From Acidobacteriota bacterium (lineage in GTDB: Bacteria > Acidobacteriota > Holophagae > Acanthopleuribacterales > Acanthopleuribacteraceae), in assembly GCA_020637335.1 (NCBI GenBank), contig JACJWC010000011.1, positions 62,001-126,000 on the forward strand: 64,000 nt of DNA. The letters run 5' to 3'. Below, one piece after another: positions 33,083 to 41,651 of this stretch (position 1 is the first letter of the stretch; every line of letters starts with the position of its first letter). The translations under genes were made by a program, and so were the position numbers. The notes beneath the pieces are model-generated. The model did not search any database and was not told the origin of the DNA. It saw only the letters and a list, made by a program, of their open reading frames with translations.

Positions 33083-33436
33083 ATGCAAATCATGCATGAA
33101 CTTGAAAAGAGCTTGATGAATCGCGAGCACCCCGAATTCCGGGTCGGCAATACCGTCAAAGTTCACCTGCGCATCGTGGAAGGATCCAAAGAGCGGATCC
33201 AGGTTTTCCAAGGTGTCGTCATCGCGATTAAAAAGAAAATGAACCGCACGACCTTCACGGTCCGAAAAGTCGCATCGGGCGGCTACGGCGTTGAACGGGT
33301 CATTCCTCTGTTCAGCCCTTCGATCGAAAAAATTGAAGTTCTGAGTGCTGGCCGTGTTCGTCGTTCCAAACTGTACTTCCTGCGCAACCGGATTGGTAAA
33401 TCCGCGAAATTGCGCGAAGTACGCCGTGCCCAATAA
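33083..33436 (+). CDS. rplS: 50S ribosomal protein L19
   Basis: 117 residues, the usual length; TAGGAGC precedes the ATG. Family segments are FRVGNTVKVHLRIVEG, RIQVFQGVVIAI, GVERVIPLFSPSIEKIEVL and the basic close RRSKLYFLRNRIGKSAKLRE. It sits at the 30S-50S interface. Last gene of the operon, followed by a strong terminator at 33458. Confidence 0.97.
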   Translation: MQIMHELEKSLMNREHPEFRVGNTVKVHLRIVEGSKERIQVFQGVVIAIKKKMNRTTFTVRKVASGGYGVERVIPLFSPSIEKIEVLSAGRVRRSKLYFLRNRIGKSAKLREVRRAQ

Positions 33437-34454
33437 ACCAACGTATCCCATTTTCCCAAAGGCCTTGTTCTGCAAGGCCTTTTTCTTTTTCTGCGCCTTT
33501 GCACAGGCTTTTGGCCAAGTCCATTTGGCCAGTCCGGGCCGCTTTGATGCTCTAAATCCCAAACAAACGGTTGAAGTTATTGTTGATGGCCCGGTGCCCC
33601 AACGGGTTGAGTTATTGCTGAACGGTCAGTTGGTCGCAGCTCGTAAAGAAGCACCGTGGACCTTTGTGATTAATTGGAACCTGGACCGGGCCAATACACT
33701 CACCGCTCGCGCCCTTTTCCCCGACCAACCGACCCAGACCAGTTCGCGAACCTATCCCGCTATTCAAGTCGATGTGGTTGAACAGGTCGTGGCCACCGAC
33801 TGGTTTCCCTTTGCGCTTGAGCAAGTCCCCAGCGATTTAGTACTGACCAGCCAGAACCGCACCTTGCCGTTTAAGTTGGGGGCTGCTGACGGATTCCCTT
33901 TGGATGTGATTCTGCTACTCGATATCAGTGGCTCCATGAACCCCAGCCAATCGCAGGCCATCGCTTTCATCGCCCCATTGACCTCGCTTTCTCAACGGAC
34001 CCGTTGTTTTGCGTTTGACGGTATTGCCTACGAGATTTCACCCCTTCCCCAACCCAACCAATGGCAACAACTCTATTCAAGCAAACCGCGTTCGGTCATC
34101 TACGATGCGATTGCGACCACCTGTAACCATTTTGGCGATTCACCGCGCCGTTTATTGGTCCTGATCAGTGATGGTTATGACGATGGCAGCCATCACGATC
34201 CTGACTTACTTCGCCCGCTCTTGCAGGAAAGCGGCGCCATTTTGATTTGGTACAACCCAACCCCACTTTCCAACCCTGCGCTCAGTCGTTTGGCCTATCA
34301 GAGTGGTGGCCTGCTCCTGACAGGCGACGCGGACCAAGCCGTGGCTCAAGTCCAAGCCCTGGCAGCCCACCAGGTCCATGTTCAGTTTGGCGAGAATCAG
34401 GGCGATCTCAAACTCAAATCCGCCCAAAATATCTATTACCCGCACTGGCCCTAA
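33426..34454 (+). CDS. Secreted VWA-domain protein (acidobacterial VWFA-related type)
   Basis: 342 residues from GTG 33426; an alternative start is TTG 33465. Neither has a good ribosome site. Either start leads into a Phe-rich signal peptide (ALFCKAFFFFCAFAQAFG, probable cleavage after AQA). Residues about 60-150 look like an Ig-like beta domain. The VWA domain has the metal-ion site DISGSMNPS near residue 158 and further MIDAS-type Thr/Asp regions (VLISDGYDDG). Bacterial VWA proteins of this layout are common in Acidobacteriota. Role probably in extracellular or periplasmic protein binding. Its signal-peptide codons coincide with the rplS terminator. Confidence 0.8.
   Translation: MPNKPTYPIFPKALFCKAFFFFCAFAQAFGQVHLASPGRFDALNPKQTVEVIVDGPVPQRVELLLNGQLVAARKEAPWTFVINWNLDRANTLTARALFPDQPTQTSSRTYPAIQVDVVEQVVATDWFPFALEQVPSDLVLTSQNRTLPFKLGAADGFPLDVILLLDISGSMNPSQSQAIAFIAPLTSLSQRTRCFAFDGIAYEISPLPQPNQWQQLYSSKPRSVIYDAIATTCNHFGDSPRRLLVLISDGYDDGSHHDPDLLRPLLQESGAILIWYNPTPLSNPALSRLAYQSGGLLLTGDADQAVAQVQALAAHQVHVQFGENQGDLKLKSAQNIYYPHWP
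33458..33490 (+). terminator. Intrinsic terminator after rplS, inside the VWA signal-peptide coding region
   Basis: 10-bp perfect stem AAAGGCCTTG / CAAGGCCTTT (33458-33467, 33473-33482), loop TTCTG, then T-tract TTTTTCTTTTT to 33490. It should stop most transcription of the translation operon 22 bases after the rplS stop. Confidence 0.85.
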
Positions 34455-34469
34455 TCGGTGTGAAACCTT

Positions 34470-36017
34470 CTATTCCACTGCCTCTTGTTTCTCGAGATGC
34501 AGGTGGTGGAAATCATAGCTAAAGTCGGTCAAGGGTGAGATGGCTTTCATGTCAAAACCTTCGATTTTGCCCTCTGGGTTGAGTTGGAAGGTCAAATACG
34601 CATCCGCATTTAAGCTGCGGTCTTGCCACTTGACCCGAAACGTATTTCCGTGAAGGTAGCGGATCGGGCCTTGCAAGGCGGGCGTCCGAGCAAAAATCAG
34701 CCACAACTCTTTATCCCGTTTCTCTATGCTTACCTTGCCGTACCAGTCGTCTTGGTAGGTTCCCTCCAGGCCCTGTACCCAATCCAAAGCGGGTAATTTA
34801 GCATTGGCTTTCCATTTTTTTTCGACCTCATCTAATATTTCGTCCGCACCCGCTTCGCGTTTGTCTTGGCGCGCCTTATTTTCAGCCACTTGGTCCACTT
34901 CTGGTTGGCCCGCATAGGCCCGCACGATCTGGTCGGTTATCGCATTAAACGCATATCCGGACTCCTGATTGGTCAGTACTAATACGCCGACCTTGAGATC
35001 GGGCAACAACGTCAATTTGCAAACCATGCCCGGCAGTCCCCCGGTATGGCTCAGGTTAAACACGCCGTAATCGTCATTGAGAAACCAGCCCAACGCATAA
35101 GCAGAGAAATGGCGGTTGCGCTCCTGCGCTGCGCTTTCCGAAACGGCGAGTAGGGTTTGGGCCGTTTTGAGGAAACGGTCTTGATCGGCGCTAACCAGGC
35201 GTTGGGCAAGATCTGCCCCGTACTGGGTTCCTGCAAGTTGGGCCAGCATATATTGGGTCATGTCGTGCAAGTTGGAATGGATAGCACCTGCAGGCGCACC
35301 GACCGTAAAGCGATAGGGCTTGATAGGCGTTGGTTTCCCGTCAACCAAGGCATGGGGTTGAGCCATATTGCCCTGAAAATCGGCCGGCAGGATGGGATAA
35401 CTCTCCGTCATTCCCAGTGGCTGAAAAATGCTGGTTTGGACGGCCTCTGGCCAGGACATACCGCTAACTTTTTCGAGCACCAGACCCGCTTCCAAGTAGA
35501 GCGAATTATCGTAATCGAAATGGCTGCGGAAGCTACTACTTGGCTTTAAGAAACGCAAGTTTGCCAAGATTTCATCACGGCTAAAATCGCTTTCAGGAAA
35601 CTGCATAAGATCACCTGCGCCTAAAGGCAGACCAGAGCGGTGCGTCACCAGATCGACGATTTGAAATTCCTGAGTAACGTATGGATCGTAAAGCCGAAAA
35701 GCAGGGTCATGATCAATGACCCGGTCCGACCAATCCAACTTGCTCCGTTCCACCAAAATGGCCAGAGCAAGGTTGGTGAACGCTTTGCTCAAACTGGCGA
35801 TGCCAAACAGGGTATGTTCATCCACAGACTCGGGTTTATCAACGGAACGCAGCCCATACCCCTTCATGTGCACAATCTTTCCGTCCTGGACGACAGCAAT
35901 CGCCAAACCGGGCACTTGAAACGTGGATCGGGTACGCTCAGCCAAATCGTCGATTTGATCTGAGGACAACTGGGCCCAAACGAAGCTAGAAACCCACAAC
36001 AAAGCAAAAAAGCGCAT
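34470..36017 (-). CDS. Exported serine hydrolase of the beta-lactamase/penicillin-binding (class C-like) family
   Basis: 515 residues with a signal peptide (MRFFALLWVSSFVWAQ). The catalytic S-x-x-K is in IASLSKAFTNLALAILVE, the Tyr/Asn pair is in HFDYDNSLYLEAGLVLE, and the segment HTGGLPGM supplies the third K/HTG box. The last ~120 residues form a DUF3471-like C-terminal domain (GTYQDDWYGKVSIEKR). Such proteins are esterases, peptidases or beta-lactamase-like hydrolases; this one gives no clear indication of beta-lactam resistance. Monocistronic on the minus strand, ending 15 bases from the convergent VWA gene. Confidence 0.88.
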   Translation of the reverse strand: MRFFALLWVSSFVWAQLSSDQIDDLAERTRSTFQVPGLAIAVVQDGKIVHMKGYGLRSVDKPESVDEHTLFGIASLSKAFTNLALAILVERSKLDWSDRVIDHDPAFRLYDPYVTQEFQIVDLVTHRSGLPLGAGDLMQFPESDFSRDEILANLRFLKPSSSFRSHFDYDNSLYLEAGLVLEKVSGMSWPEAVQTSIFQPLGMTESYPILPADFQGNMAQPHALVDGKPTPIKPYRFTVGAPAGAIHSNLHDMTQYMLAQLAGTQYGADLAQRLVSADQDRFLKTAQTLLAVSESAAQERNRHFSAYALGWFLNDDYGVFNLSHTGGLPGMVCKLTLLPDLKVGVLVLTNQESGYAFNAITDQIVRAYAGQPEVDQVAENKARQDKREAGADEILDEVEKKWKANAKLPALDWVQGLEGTYQDDWYGKVSIEKRDKELWLIFARTPALQGPIRYLHGNTFRVKWQDRSLNADAYLTFQLNPEGKIEGFDMKAISPLTDFSYDFHHLHLEKQEAVE

Positions 36018-36084
36018 GACATCACTCCTGTTTTATCCGCACCCTAGAAGAGTGCCTTCAGGCTGTCAACTCAAAAAGGCGGCG

Positions 36085-36846
36085 CTAAAATCCTGTGGGT
36101 GCTTCAAGCCAAACGGTTTCCACATCGTATTGGTTTTCCAAATGGCTTTTTAATGCCCGCAGACCAAATACCTCGGTGCGATAATGGCCACCTAAGGCCA
36201 GGGACACAAGATTTTCGCGGCAGTAGTGGTAAATGGGATGACTGGCCTCGCCAGAAATGTAAAAGTGGATATTTTGGATTTTGGCTTCGCGAACCAGACT
36301 GAAATCGGCCCCCTGGCCTGTGACACAAGCCACGCGTCGCACCTTTTCAGGTCCAAAAGGCAGCAGTTTTACCGAGTCGCCCAATAAGGTTTCCAATCGC
36401 TCGTGCAGCTCCGTTCGCGAACATTCCGGGATCTCGCCCATGAAGCCGATACTCATGCCCTTGTACCGGCCAAACGGGACTCGATTTTCGACGCCGAGTT
36501 CGCGCAAGAGATTGGCAGCATGACCCAATTCGGCATGGGCGTCCAGCGGCAGATGCGCGGCATAAAGGGCCAAATCGTTGTCCATCAGCAACTTAACCCG
36601 TTTGTAGTCCGCACCGCGCAGCGGCCATTGAAAACCCCAATACAGGCCGTGGTGCACAATCAAGAGATCAGCGCCCGCAGCCACGGCCATTTCAAATGTC
36701 TCCAAAACGCCATCGACCGCAAAAGCAATTTTTTTAACCTTTTTTTTGCCCGCGACCTGCAAGCCGTTTATGGCCGATTCCTCAAACTGCTGACACATCA
36801 AGGTGTCGTTGAGGTAAGCGACCAGCCGACCCAGGTCGACGCTCAA
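36085..36846 (-). CDS. Nif3-like dinuclear metal-centre protein
   Basis: 253 residues from TTG 36846, which overlaps the purF stop (TTGA) and has GGAG 8 bases upstream. The fold is recognisable by the start SVDLGRLVAYLNDTL, metal-binding LLIVHHGLYWG, HLPLDAH, the middle-region GADFSLVREAKIQ, and the closing GHYRTEVFGLRAL, where HH, D and H/E supply the two metal ions. Nif3/YbgI proteins are hexameric; their activity is debated (GTP cyclohydrolase type 2 in annotation). Translational coupling to purF is notable. Confidence 0.88.
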   Translation of the reverse strand: MSVDLGRLVAYLNDTLMCQQFEESAINGLQVAGKKKVKKIAFAVDGVLETFEMAVAAGADLLIVHHGLYWGFQWPLRGADYKRVKLLMDNDLALYAAHLPLDAHAELGHAANLLRELGVENRVPFGRYKGMSIGFMGEIPECSRTELHERLETLLGDSVKLLPFGPEKVRRVACVTGQGADFSLVREAKIQNIHFYISGEASHPIYHYCRENLVSLALGGHYRTEVFGLRALKSHLENQYDVETVWLEAPTGF

Positions 36847-38231
36847 ACCGGGGCTCCATTTTTGGGAAAAGGAACCGCATAATTTCCGCTAAAGCAGGCA
36901 TCGCAATACTGTTCCTGGCGGCTACCCTGCAAACTGGAAAACATGCCTTCCCGACTGACGTAGGCCAGCGAGTCTGCCTCGATGTAGCGGCAAATTTCAT
37001 CAATGGAATGGCTACTGGCAATCAGTTCATTGCGGGTCGGCGTATCAATGCCGTAGTAACAGGGATGGGTCGTTGGCGGTGCCGAAATGCGCATGTGCAC
37101 TTCCTTGGCGCCGGCCTGACGCACCATTTTCACGATCTTGCGCGAGGTGGTTCCACGTACAAGCGAGTCATCGACCAAAACGACCCGTTTGCCTTCAATC
37201 AAGCTACGGACGGGGTTCAACTTAATCTTGACTCCAAAATGGCGAATCGATTGTTTGGGTTCGATAAAGGTGCGGCCGACATAATGGTTGCGGATCAAAC
37301 CAAATGACAGCGGAATACCAGACTGGCGGCTATAGCCAATCGCTGCACATACGCCAGAATCGGGCACAGGAACGATCAAATCGGCATCCACGGGATTTTC
37401 TTCGGCCAATTTCATCCCGAGTGCTTCGCGGTAGGCTTGGGTCGATTCGCCAAACATCAAACCATCGGGACGTGCAAAATAAATGTGTTCGAAAATGCAT
37501 TGGCGAGTTGGCTTTTTCTCAAACGGAAATAAGGAGCGCACCATGCCGCGCTCGTTGACGATAACCATTTCGCCTGGTTCCACTTCTCGCAAAAACTTGG
37601 CATCGATCAGGTCAAAAGCGCAGGTTTCGGAGGCGAACAATTTGGCTTCGCCCAATTCAGCCATAGCCAAAGGTCTAAATCCGTGGGGGTCGCGCACGGC
37701 AATCAATTTGTCTGCGGTCAGGAAGACGGCACTGTAGGCACCAGAAACCTGGGCCAACGCTTCCACAATCGCATCTTCGATTTCTGCTGCGGAGCTCCGC
37801 GCAATCAGGTGCAGAATGACCTCAGAATCGCTGGTCGAGCTAAAAATCGAGCCACTGCGTTCCAACGATTCGCGAATTTGCACCGCATTAACCAAATTCC
37901 CGTTGTGGGCCAAGGCGATTTGACCGTGATGAGAGGTAATCAAAATCGGTTGCGCGTTTTCCAGCCGACTCTCACCGGCAGTGGAATAACGGACGTGACC
38001 TATTGCTGCATCGCCGGTTAAATCGCGTAATGCGGCTTCGCTAAACACATCGGCGACAAGGCCCATCCGTTTGTAGCAGGTCAAACGACCTTGCTCGGCA
38101 GCCACCAGGCCAGCACTTTCCTGCCCGCGGTGTTGCAGCGCGTACAAACCGAGATAGGTAAGGTTGGCGGCTTCGCAATAGGGTTGAATCCCAAAAACAC
38201 CGCATTCGTCTTTAAATTTGTCAAAGGCCAC
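36843..38231 (-). CDS. purF: Amidophosphoribosyltransferase PurF (Fe-S type)
   Basis: 462 residues from GTG 38231 (GGAG upstream). A nine-residue propeptide (MAFDKFKDE) precedes the catalytic Cys10 in CGVFG, as in the B. subtilis-type enzymes that mature autocatalytically. Glutaminase motifs: LYALQHRGQESAG and GHVRYSTAG. The phosphoribosyltransferase part has VVLVDDSLVRGTTS. The C-terminal CxxC in QYCDACFSGNY fits the [4Fe-4S]-binding class. It catalyses the first step of purine synthesis. It follows purL by 4 bases. Confidence 0.95.
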   Translation of the reverse strand: MAFDKFKDECGVFGIQPYCEAANLTYLGLYALQHRGQESAGLVAAEQGRLTCYKRMGLVADVFSEAALRDLTGDAAIGHVRYSTAGESRLENAQPILITSHHGQIALAHNGNLVNAVQIRESLERSGSIFSSTSDSEVILHLIARSSAAEIEDAIVEALAQVSGAYSAVFLTADKLIAVRDPHGFRPLAMAELGEAKLFASETCAFDLIDAKFLREVEPGEMVIVNERGMVRSLFPFEKKPTRQCIFEHIYFARPDGLMFGESTQAYREALGMKLAEENPVDADLIVPVPDSGVCAAIGYSRQSGIPLSFGLIRNHYVGRTFIEPKQSIRHFGVKIKLNPVRSLIEGKRVVLVDDSLVRGTTSRKIVKMVRQAGAKEVHMRISAPPTTHPCYYGIDTPTRNELIASSHSIDEICRYIEADSLAYVSREGMFSSLQGSRQEQYCDACFSGNYAVPFPKNGAPV

Positions 38232-38235
38232 AACA

Positions 38236-40470
38236 TTACTCCAATTCGAGCAGGTGCGCTAAGGCATCCCGCCACACGGTCTTCAGTTGGGCAACCGGCT
38301 GATCAAACAGGGTTTGCCCCTTGATTTTAAGGGTTAGATTGGATCCACCGGTCATACCAATGGCCTGGGCTGTTAACCCGAACGTTTGGACATGGGCCGT
38401 AAGTTCAGCGGCATCTTCCTTACGCAAAGCCACGACCACCCGACCTGCACTCTCGGCAAAGAGCTGGGCTGCAATGCTGACGTTTTCATTTAAATCGACA
38501 GTTAAACCGACTGGATCCTCAGCAAAACAGGATTTGGCCAGGGCGATCGCCAGCCCGCCCAGCGAACAATCGCGTGCGTGCAGGACCACACCTTGGCTGA
38601 TGGCCTTTTGCAAAAATTCAATTAAATTGCGTTCGTGTTCCAGGGAAACCGTCGGAATCTTGCCCTCCGTTTTCCCATGCAGGCGGGAAAGGTACTCGCT
38701 ACCACCTAATTCCTCCCGAGTTACTCCGACTAAGTAAACAGCAAGGCCTGGCTCCGAGAACATATTGGTTGCATAACGGGTTCGGTCTGCCAACAAACCC
38801 ACCATCCCAACTGAAGGCGTTGGAAACACAGGCTTTCCATTGGTGTCGTTGTAAAAACTGACGTTACCGGAAACCACAGGTGTGTTCAGCGCGGTGCAGG
38901 CTTCGCACATACCTTCAATCGACTCGCGGAACTGCCACATCACGTGCGGGTTTTCCGGACTGCCATAATTCAGGCAATCGGTAATGGCCAGCGGTTTGGC
39001 GCCAGTGCAAGCGATATTGCGAGCGGCCTCGGCAATTGTGTGTTTGCCGCCTTCGCGCGGGTCCAAGTAAACGAAACGCGGGTTGCAATCCGACGTCACA
39101 GCAATCGCGCTATTGGTGCCTTTGATCCGAACCAATGCAGCCTCGGCCTTGCCCGGCCCCTGAAGGGTATTGGTCTGGACTGTTGTGTCGTATTGCTCGT
39201 AAAACCAGTGTTTTGAAGCGATATTGGGTGCCGCCAAAAGGGTGTGCATGGCATGGCCAACGCCTTCTGCATCTAAATCGGAGTAAGCCGAAAGATCTGC
39301 CGCTTTAAGCGTCTTAAAATAGGGCGGTTCGGCTCGCGGTCGATCGTAGACGGGTGCCTTGGCCGCCAGCGGATCAACCGGCATATCGGCCGCCAACTGG
39401 CCATCGGGCCCCCAGATGCGCACCCGGCCGGTTTCAGTCACTTTGCCAATGACCGATGCACTCAGGTCCCATTTCTCAAACACATCGGCAATTTCCTGCA
39501 CGCGTTCGGGTTTACACACGAGCAACATGCGTTCCTGGGACTCGCTCAGCATGATTTCATAAGCGGTCATGTGGGTTTCGCGCATAGGCACTTTGGAGAG
39601 GTCCAGATCCACGCCGGAACCGGCCCGACCGGCCATTTCAAAGCTAGATGAGGTAAGACCGGCTGCGCCCATGTCCTGGATGCCGATAATCGCATCGCCC
39701 TGGAAGAGTTCCATCAAGGCTTCCAACAATAATTTTTCTGTGAACGGGTCGCCGACCTGCACGGTCGGCCTTTTTTCCGCCGATTCTTCGCTAAATTCTT
39801 CGGAGGCCATGGTGGCCCCGTGAATGCCATCGCGACCGGTTTTAGAACCGACATACATAATGGCATTGCCCGGACCGGACGCTTCGCCCAAGAAGATTTT
39901 GTCGCGTGGCGCCAAACCCACCGTCATGGCATTGACCAAAATATTGCCCTGATAGGCACTATCAAAAAAGACCTCGCCACCAACGGTCGGCACGCCCATG
40001 CAATTGCCGTAATCACCGATCCCTCGTGTGACTCTCCGGATCAGGTATTTCATATGCTCCGTATCGGCCGTGCCAAAACGCAAGGAATCCAAATTGGCAA
40101 TCGGTCGGGCGCCCATGGTGAAGACATCGCGCAGTATCCCACCAACCCCAGTTGCTGCCCCTTGATACGGCTCGATAAAACTGGGATGGTTGTGGCTTTC
40201 CATTTTAAAAATCGCGGCCAAATTGTTGCCGATATCCACGGCACCGGCGTTTTCGCCCGGTCCAATCAAAACCTGTTCGCCCGTCGTCGGGAACAGCCGC
40301 AAATGGACTTTCGAGCTCTTGTAGGAGCAGTGTTCCGACCACATCGCTGAGAAAATACCCAGCTCGGTGAAGCTTGGGGTTCGACCTAAAATGGAGCAGG
40401 CCGTTTCAAATTCGGATTCGGTCAGCCCATGGTCCAAAGCGAGGGCTAAATCCACCACCGGTTCTTGCAT
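38236..40470 (-). CDS. purL: Phosphoribosylformylglycinamidine synthase subunit PurL
   Basis: 744 residues from ATG 40470 with AAGGAG 5 bases upstream. Small-type PurL, lacking the fused glutaminase domain; it needs PurS and PurQ, neither in the window. Conserved segments: MWSEHCSYKSSK, GPGENAGAVDIG, ESHNHPSFIEPYQGAATGVGG, GASGPGNAIMYVGSKTGRDG-type region, and DMGAAGLTSSS. It performs the ATP-dependent FGAR to FGAM step of purine synthesis. Cotranscribed with purF and nif3. Confidence 0.95.
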   Translation of the reverse strand: MQEPVVDLALALDHGLTESEFETACSILGRTPSFTELGIFSAMWSEHCSYKSSKVHLRLFPTTGEQVLIGPGENAGAVDIGNNLAAIFKMESHNHPSFIEPYQGAATGVGGILRDVFTMGARPIANLDSLRFGTADTEHMKYLIRRVTRGIGDYGNCMGVPTVGGEVFFDSAYQGNILVNAMTVGLAPRDKIFLGEASGPGNAIMYVGSKTGRDGIHGATMASEEFSEESAEKRPTVQVGDPFTEKLLLEALMELFQGDAIIGIQDMGAAGLTSSSFEMAGRAGSGVDLDLSKVPMRETHMTAYEIMLSESQERMLLVCKPERVQEIADVFEKWDLSASVIGKVTETGRVRIWGPDGQLAADMPVDPLAAKAPVYDRPRAEPPYFKTLKAADLSAYSDLDAEGVGHAMHTLLAAPNIASKHWFYEQYDTTVQTNTLQGPGKAEAALVRIKGTNSAIAVTSDCNPRFVYLDPREGGKHTIAEAARNIACTGAKPLAITDCLNYGSPENPHVMWQFRESIEGMCEACTALNTPVVSGNVSFYNDTNGKPVFPTPSVGMVGLLADRTRYATNMFSEPGLAVYLVGVTREELGGSEYLSRLHGKTEGKIPTVSLEHERNLIEFLQKAISQGVVLHARDCSLGGLAIALAKSCFAEDPVGLTVDLNENVSIAAQLFAESAGRVVVALRKEDAAELTAHVQTFGLTAQAIGMTGGSNLTLKIKGQTLFDQPVAQLKTVWRDALAHLLELE

Positions 40471-40629
40471 GATCACTCCTTACGATGTCCGCAGTCCGCA
40501 CACCGGCGGAGGCCTAACTTTACCGCAAGCTGGCCTTGCTTTCAATGGACCGGGCGGGTCGCAACCGCCCATCAAGCAACAGATTTTTGCTTTATTTTGC
40601 AGCAAATGACAGGAAATGAACGCATATAC

Positions 40630-40660
40630 CGGATCAGACATCGTGTTATGTTCTGATCCG
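40630..40660. repeat. Perfect 9-bp inverted repeat upstream of the methyltransferase gene
   Basis: CGGATCAGA (40630-40638), 13-base gap, TCTGATCCG (40652-40660), 26 bases before the start at 40686. No T-tract on either side, so not a terminator. Could be an operator or a 5'-UTR hairpin in the 215-base divergent region with purL. Confidence 0.6.
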
Positions 40661-40685
40661 AAAAGAACCAGAATGGAGATGGGCG

Positions 40686-41651
40686 ATGGAAAGATTTACC
40701 TGCGGGTACTGTGGAGCCCATGAGTTGCAAACCCTCTTTGCGACCCAGACCCGGGCCGGAGAAAACTTCCAACTGGCCCTGTGTCCAAATTGTCAAACCC
40801 AGACCCTGGTCCCACAACCGACCGATGCGCAATTGGCACACGCCTACGACGACAGCTATTACGGTGAAAAAGAAGAAAAATTCGGCGGTTGGGTCGAGCG
40901 GGTTTTGGATGGGTTCCGCAATGGGCGTGCGCGCAAAATCGCGCGGTTACTGCCTTCCGGCGGAACGGTTTTAGATATTGGCTGTGGCAACGGTCGATTT
41001 CTGCAATCGCTGATCCAACGGGGCTTCATCGGTCATGGCATTGAACTGCCGGGCGGGTCAGCCGACCGGGCTGCACGTGTGCCGGGCCTCAACCTCAAGG
41101 TCGGCAGTTTGGCGCCAGACGATTTTGCCCCCAATAGCTTGAATGCGGTCACCCTCTGGCATGTTTATGAACATTTAAGGGAACCCAAGAGAACCCTGGA
41201 AATCATTAGCCAAATCCTGAAACCGGGTGGCTTCTTGGTACTCAGCTTGCCCAATATCAAGAGCTGGCAGGCGCAGTGGTTCAAAGGAGATTGGTTTCAC
41301 CTGGACCCTCCGCGCCACCTTTTTTTCCAAGGGCCCGATTGCCTCCAAGCCCATGTCACGGCGCTGGGCTTTGACTGCAAAGAGGTGAATTTCTTTTCCT
41401 TGGAGCAAAATCCATTTGGTTTCCAACAGAGTCTGATCAACCGCTATGCAAGCGAGCGCGATTTCCTTTACGAGCTGCTCAAAGGCAACCAATCCGCGCT
41501 TGCCCAACCCGCAATCCGCCGTTGGTTCCACCGATTATTAGGCCTATTGACCACAGCGCCCGCCATCGCCTTAAGTATTTTGGAGGCGTTGGCAGGCCGC
41601 GGTGGAACCATGGAACTGGTCTTCCAGAAGCGACCAGCGGCTTTAGAATAG
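40686..41651 (+). CDS. Class I SAM methyltransferase with N-terminal zinc ribbon
   Basis: 321 residues. Residues 6-9 (CGYC) and 33-36 (CPNC) form a Cys4 zinc ribbon, as in the family that methylates envelope glycan or lipid precursors. The methyltransferase domain has motif I VLDIGCGNGRFL, acidic motif II GIELPGG and motif III-like HVYEHLREPKRTL, with LKPGGFLVLSLPN. Target unknown; the zinc-ribbon plus methyltransferase layout is frequent in sugar-nucleotide or O-antigen-related proteins. It overlaps the convergent fhs stop by 9 bases. Confidence 0.88.
   Translation: MERFTCGYCGAHELQTLFATQTRAGENFQLALCPNCQTQTLVPQPTDAQLAHAYDDSYYGEKEEKFGGWVERVLDGFRNGRARKIARLLPSGGTVLDIGCGNGRFLQSLIQRGFIGHGIELPGGSADRAARVPGLNLKVGSLAPDDFAPNSLNAVTLWHVYEHLREPKRTLEIISQILKPGGFLVLSLPNIKSWQAQWFKGDWFHLDPPRHLFFQGPDCLQAHVTALGFDCKEVNFFSLEQNPFGFQQSLINRYASERDFLYELLKGNQSALAQPAIRRWFHRLLGLLTTAPAIALSILEALAGRGGTMELVFQKRPAALE

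Noticed and set aside
40617..40724. 35-codon frame starting MNAYTGSD before the methyltransferase
   Set aside because: Overlaps the methyltransferase start in another frame, weak ribosome site (AGGA), and includes the 9-bp dyad, which fits a regulatory role more simply.
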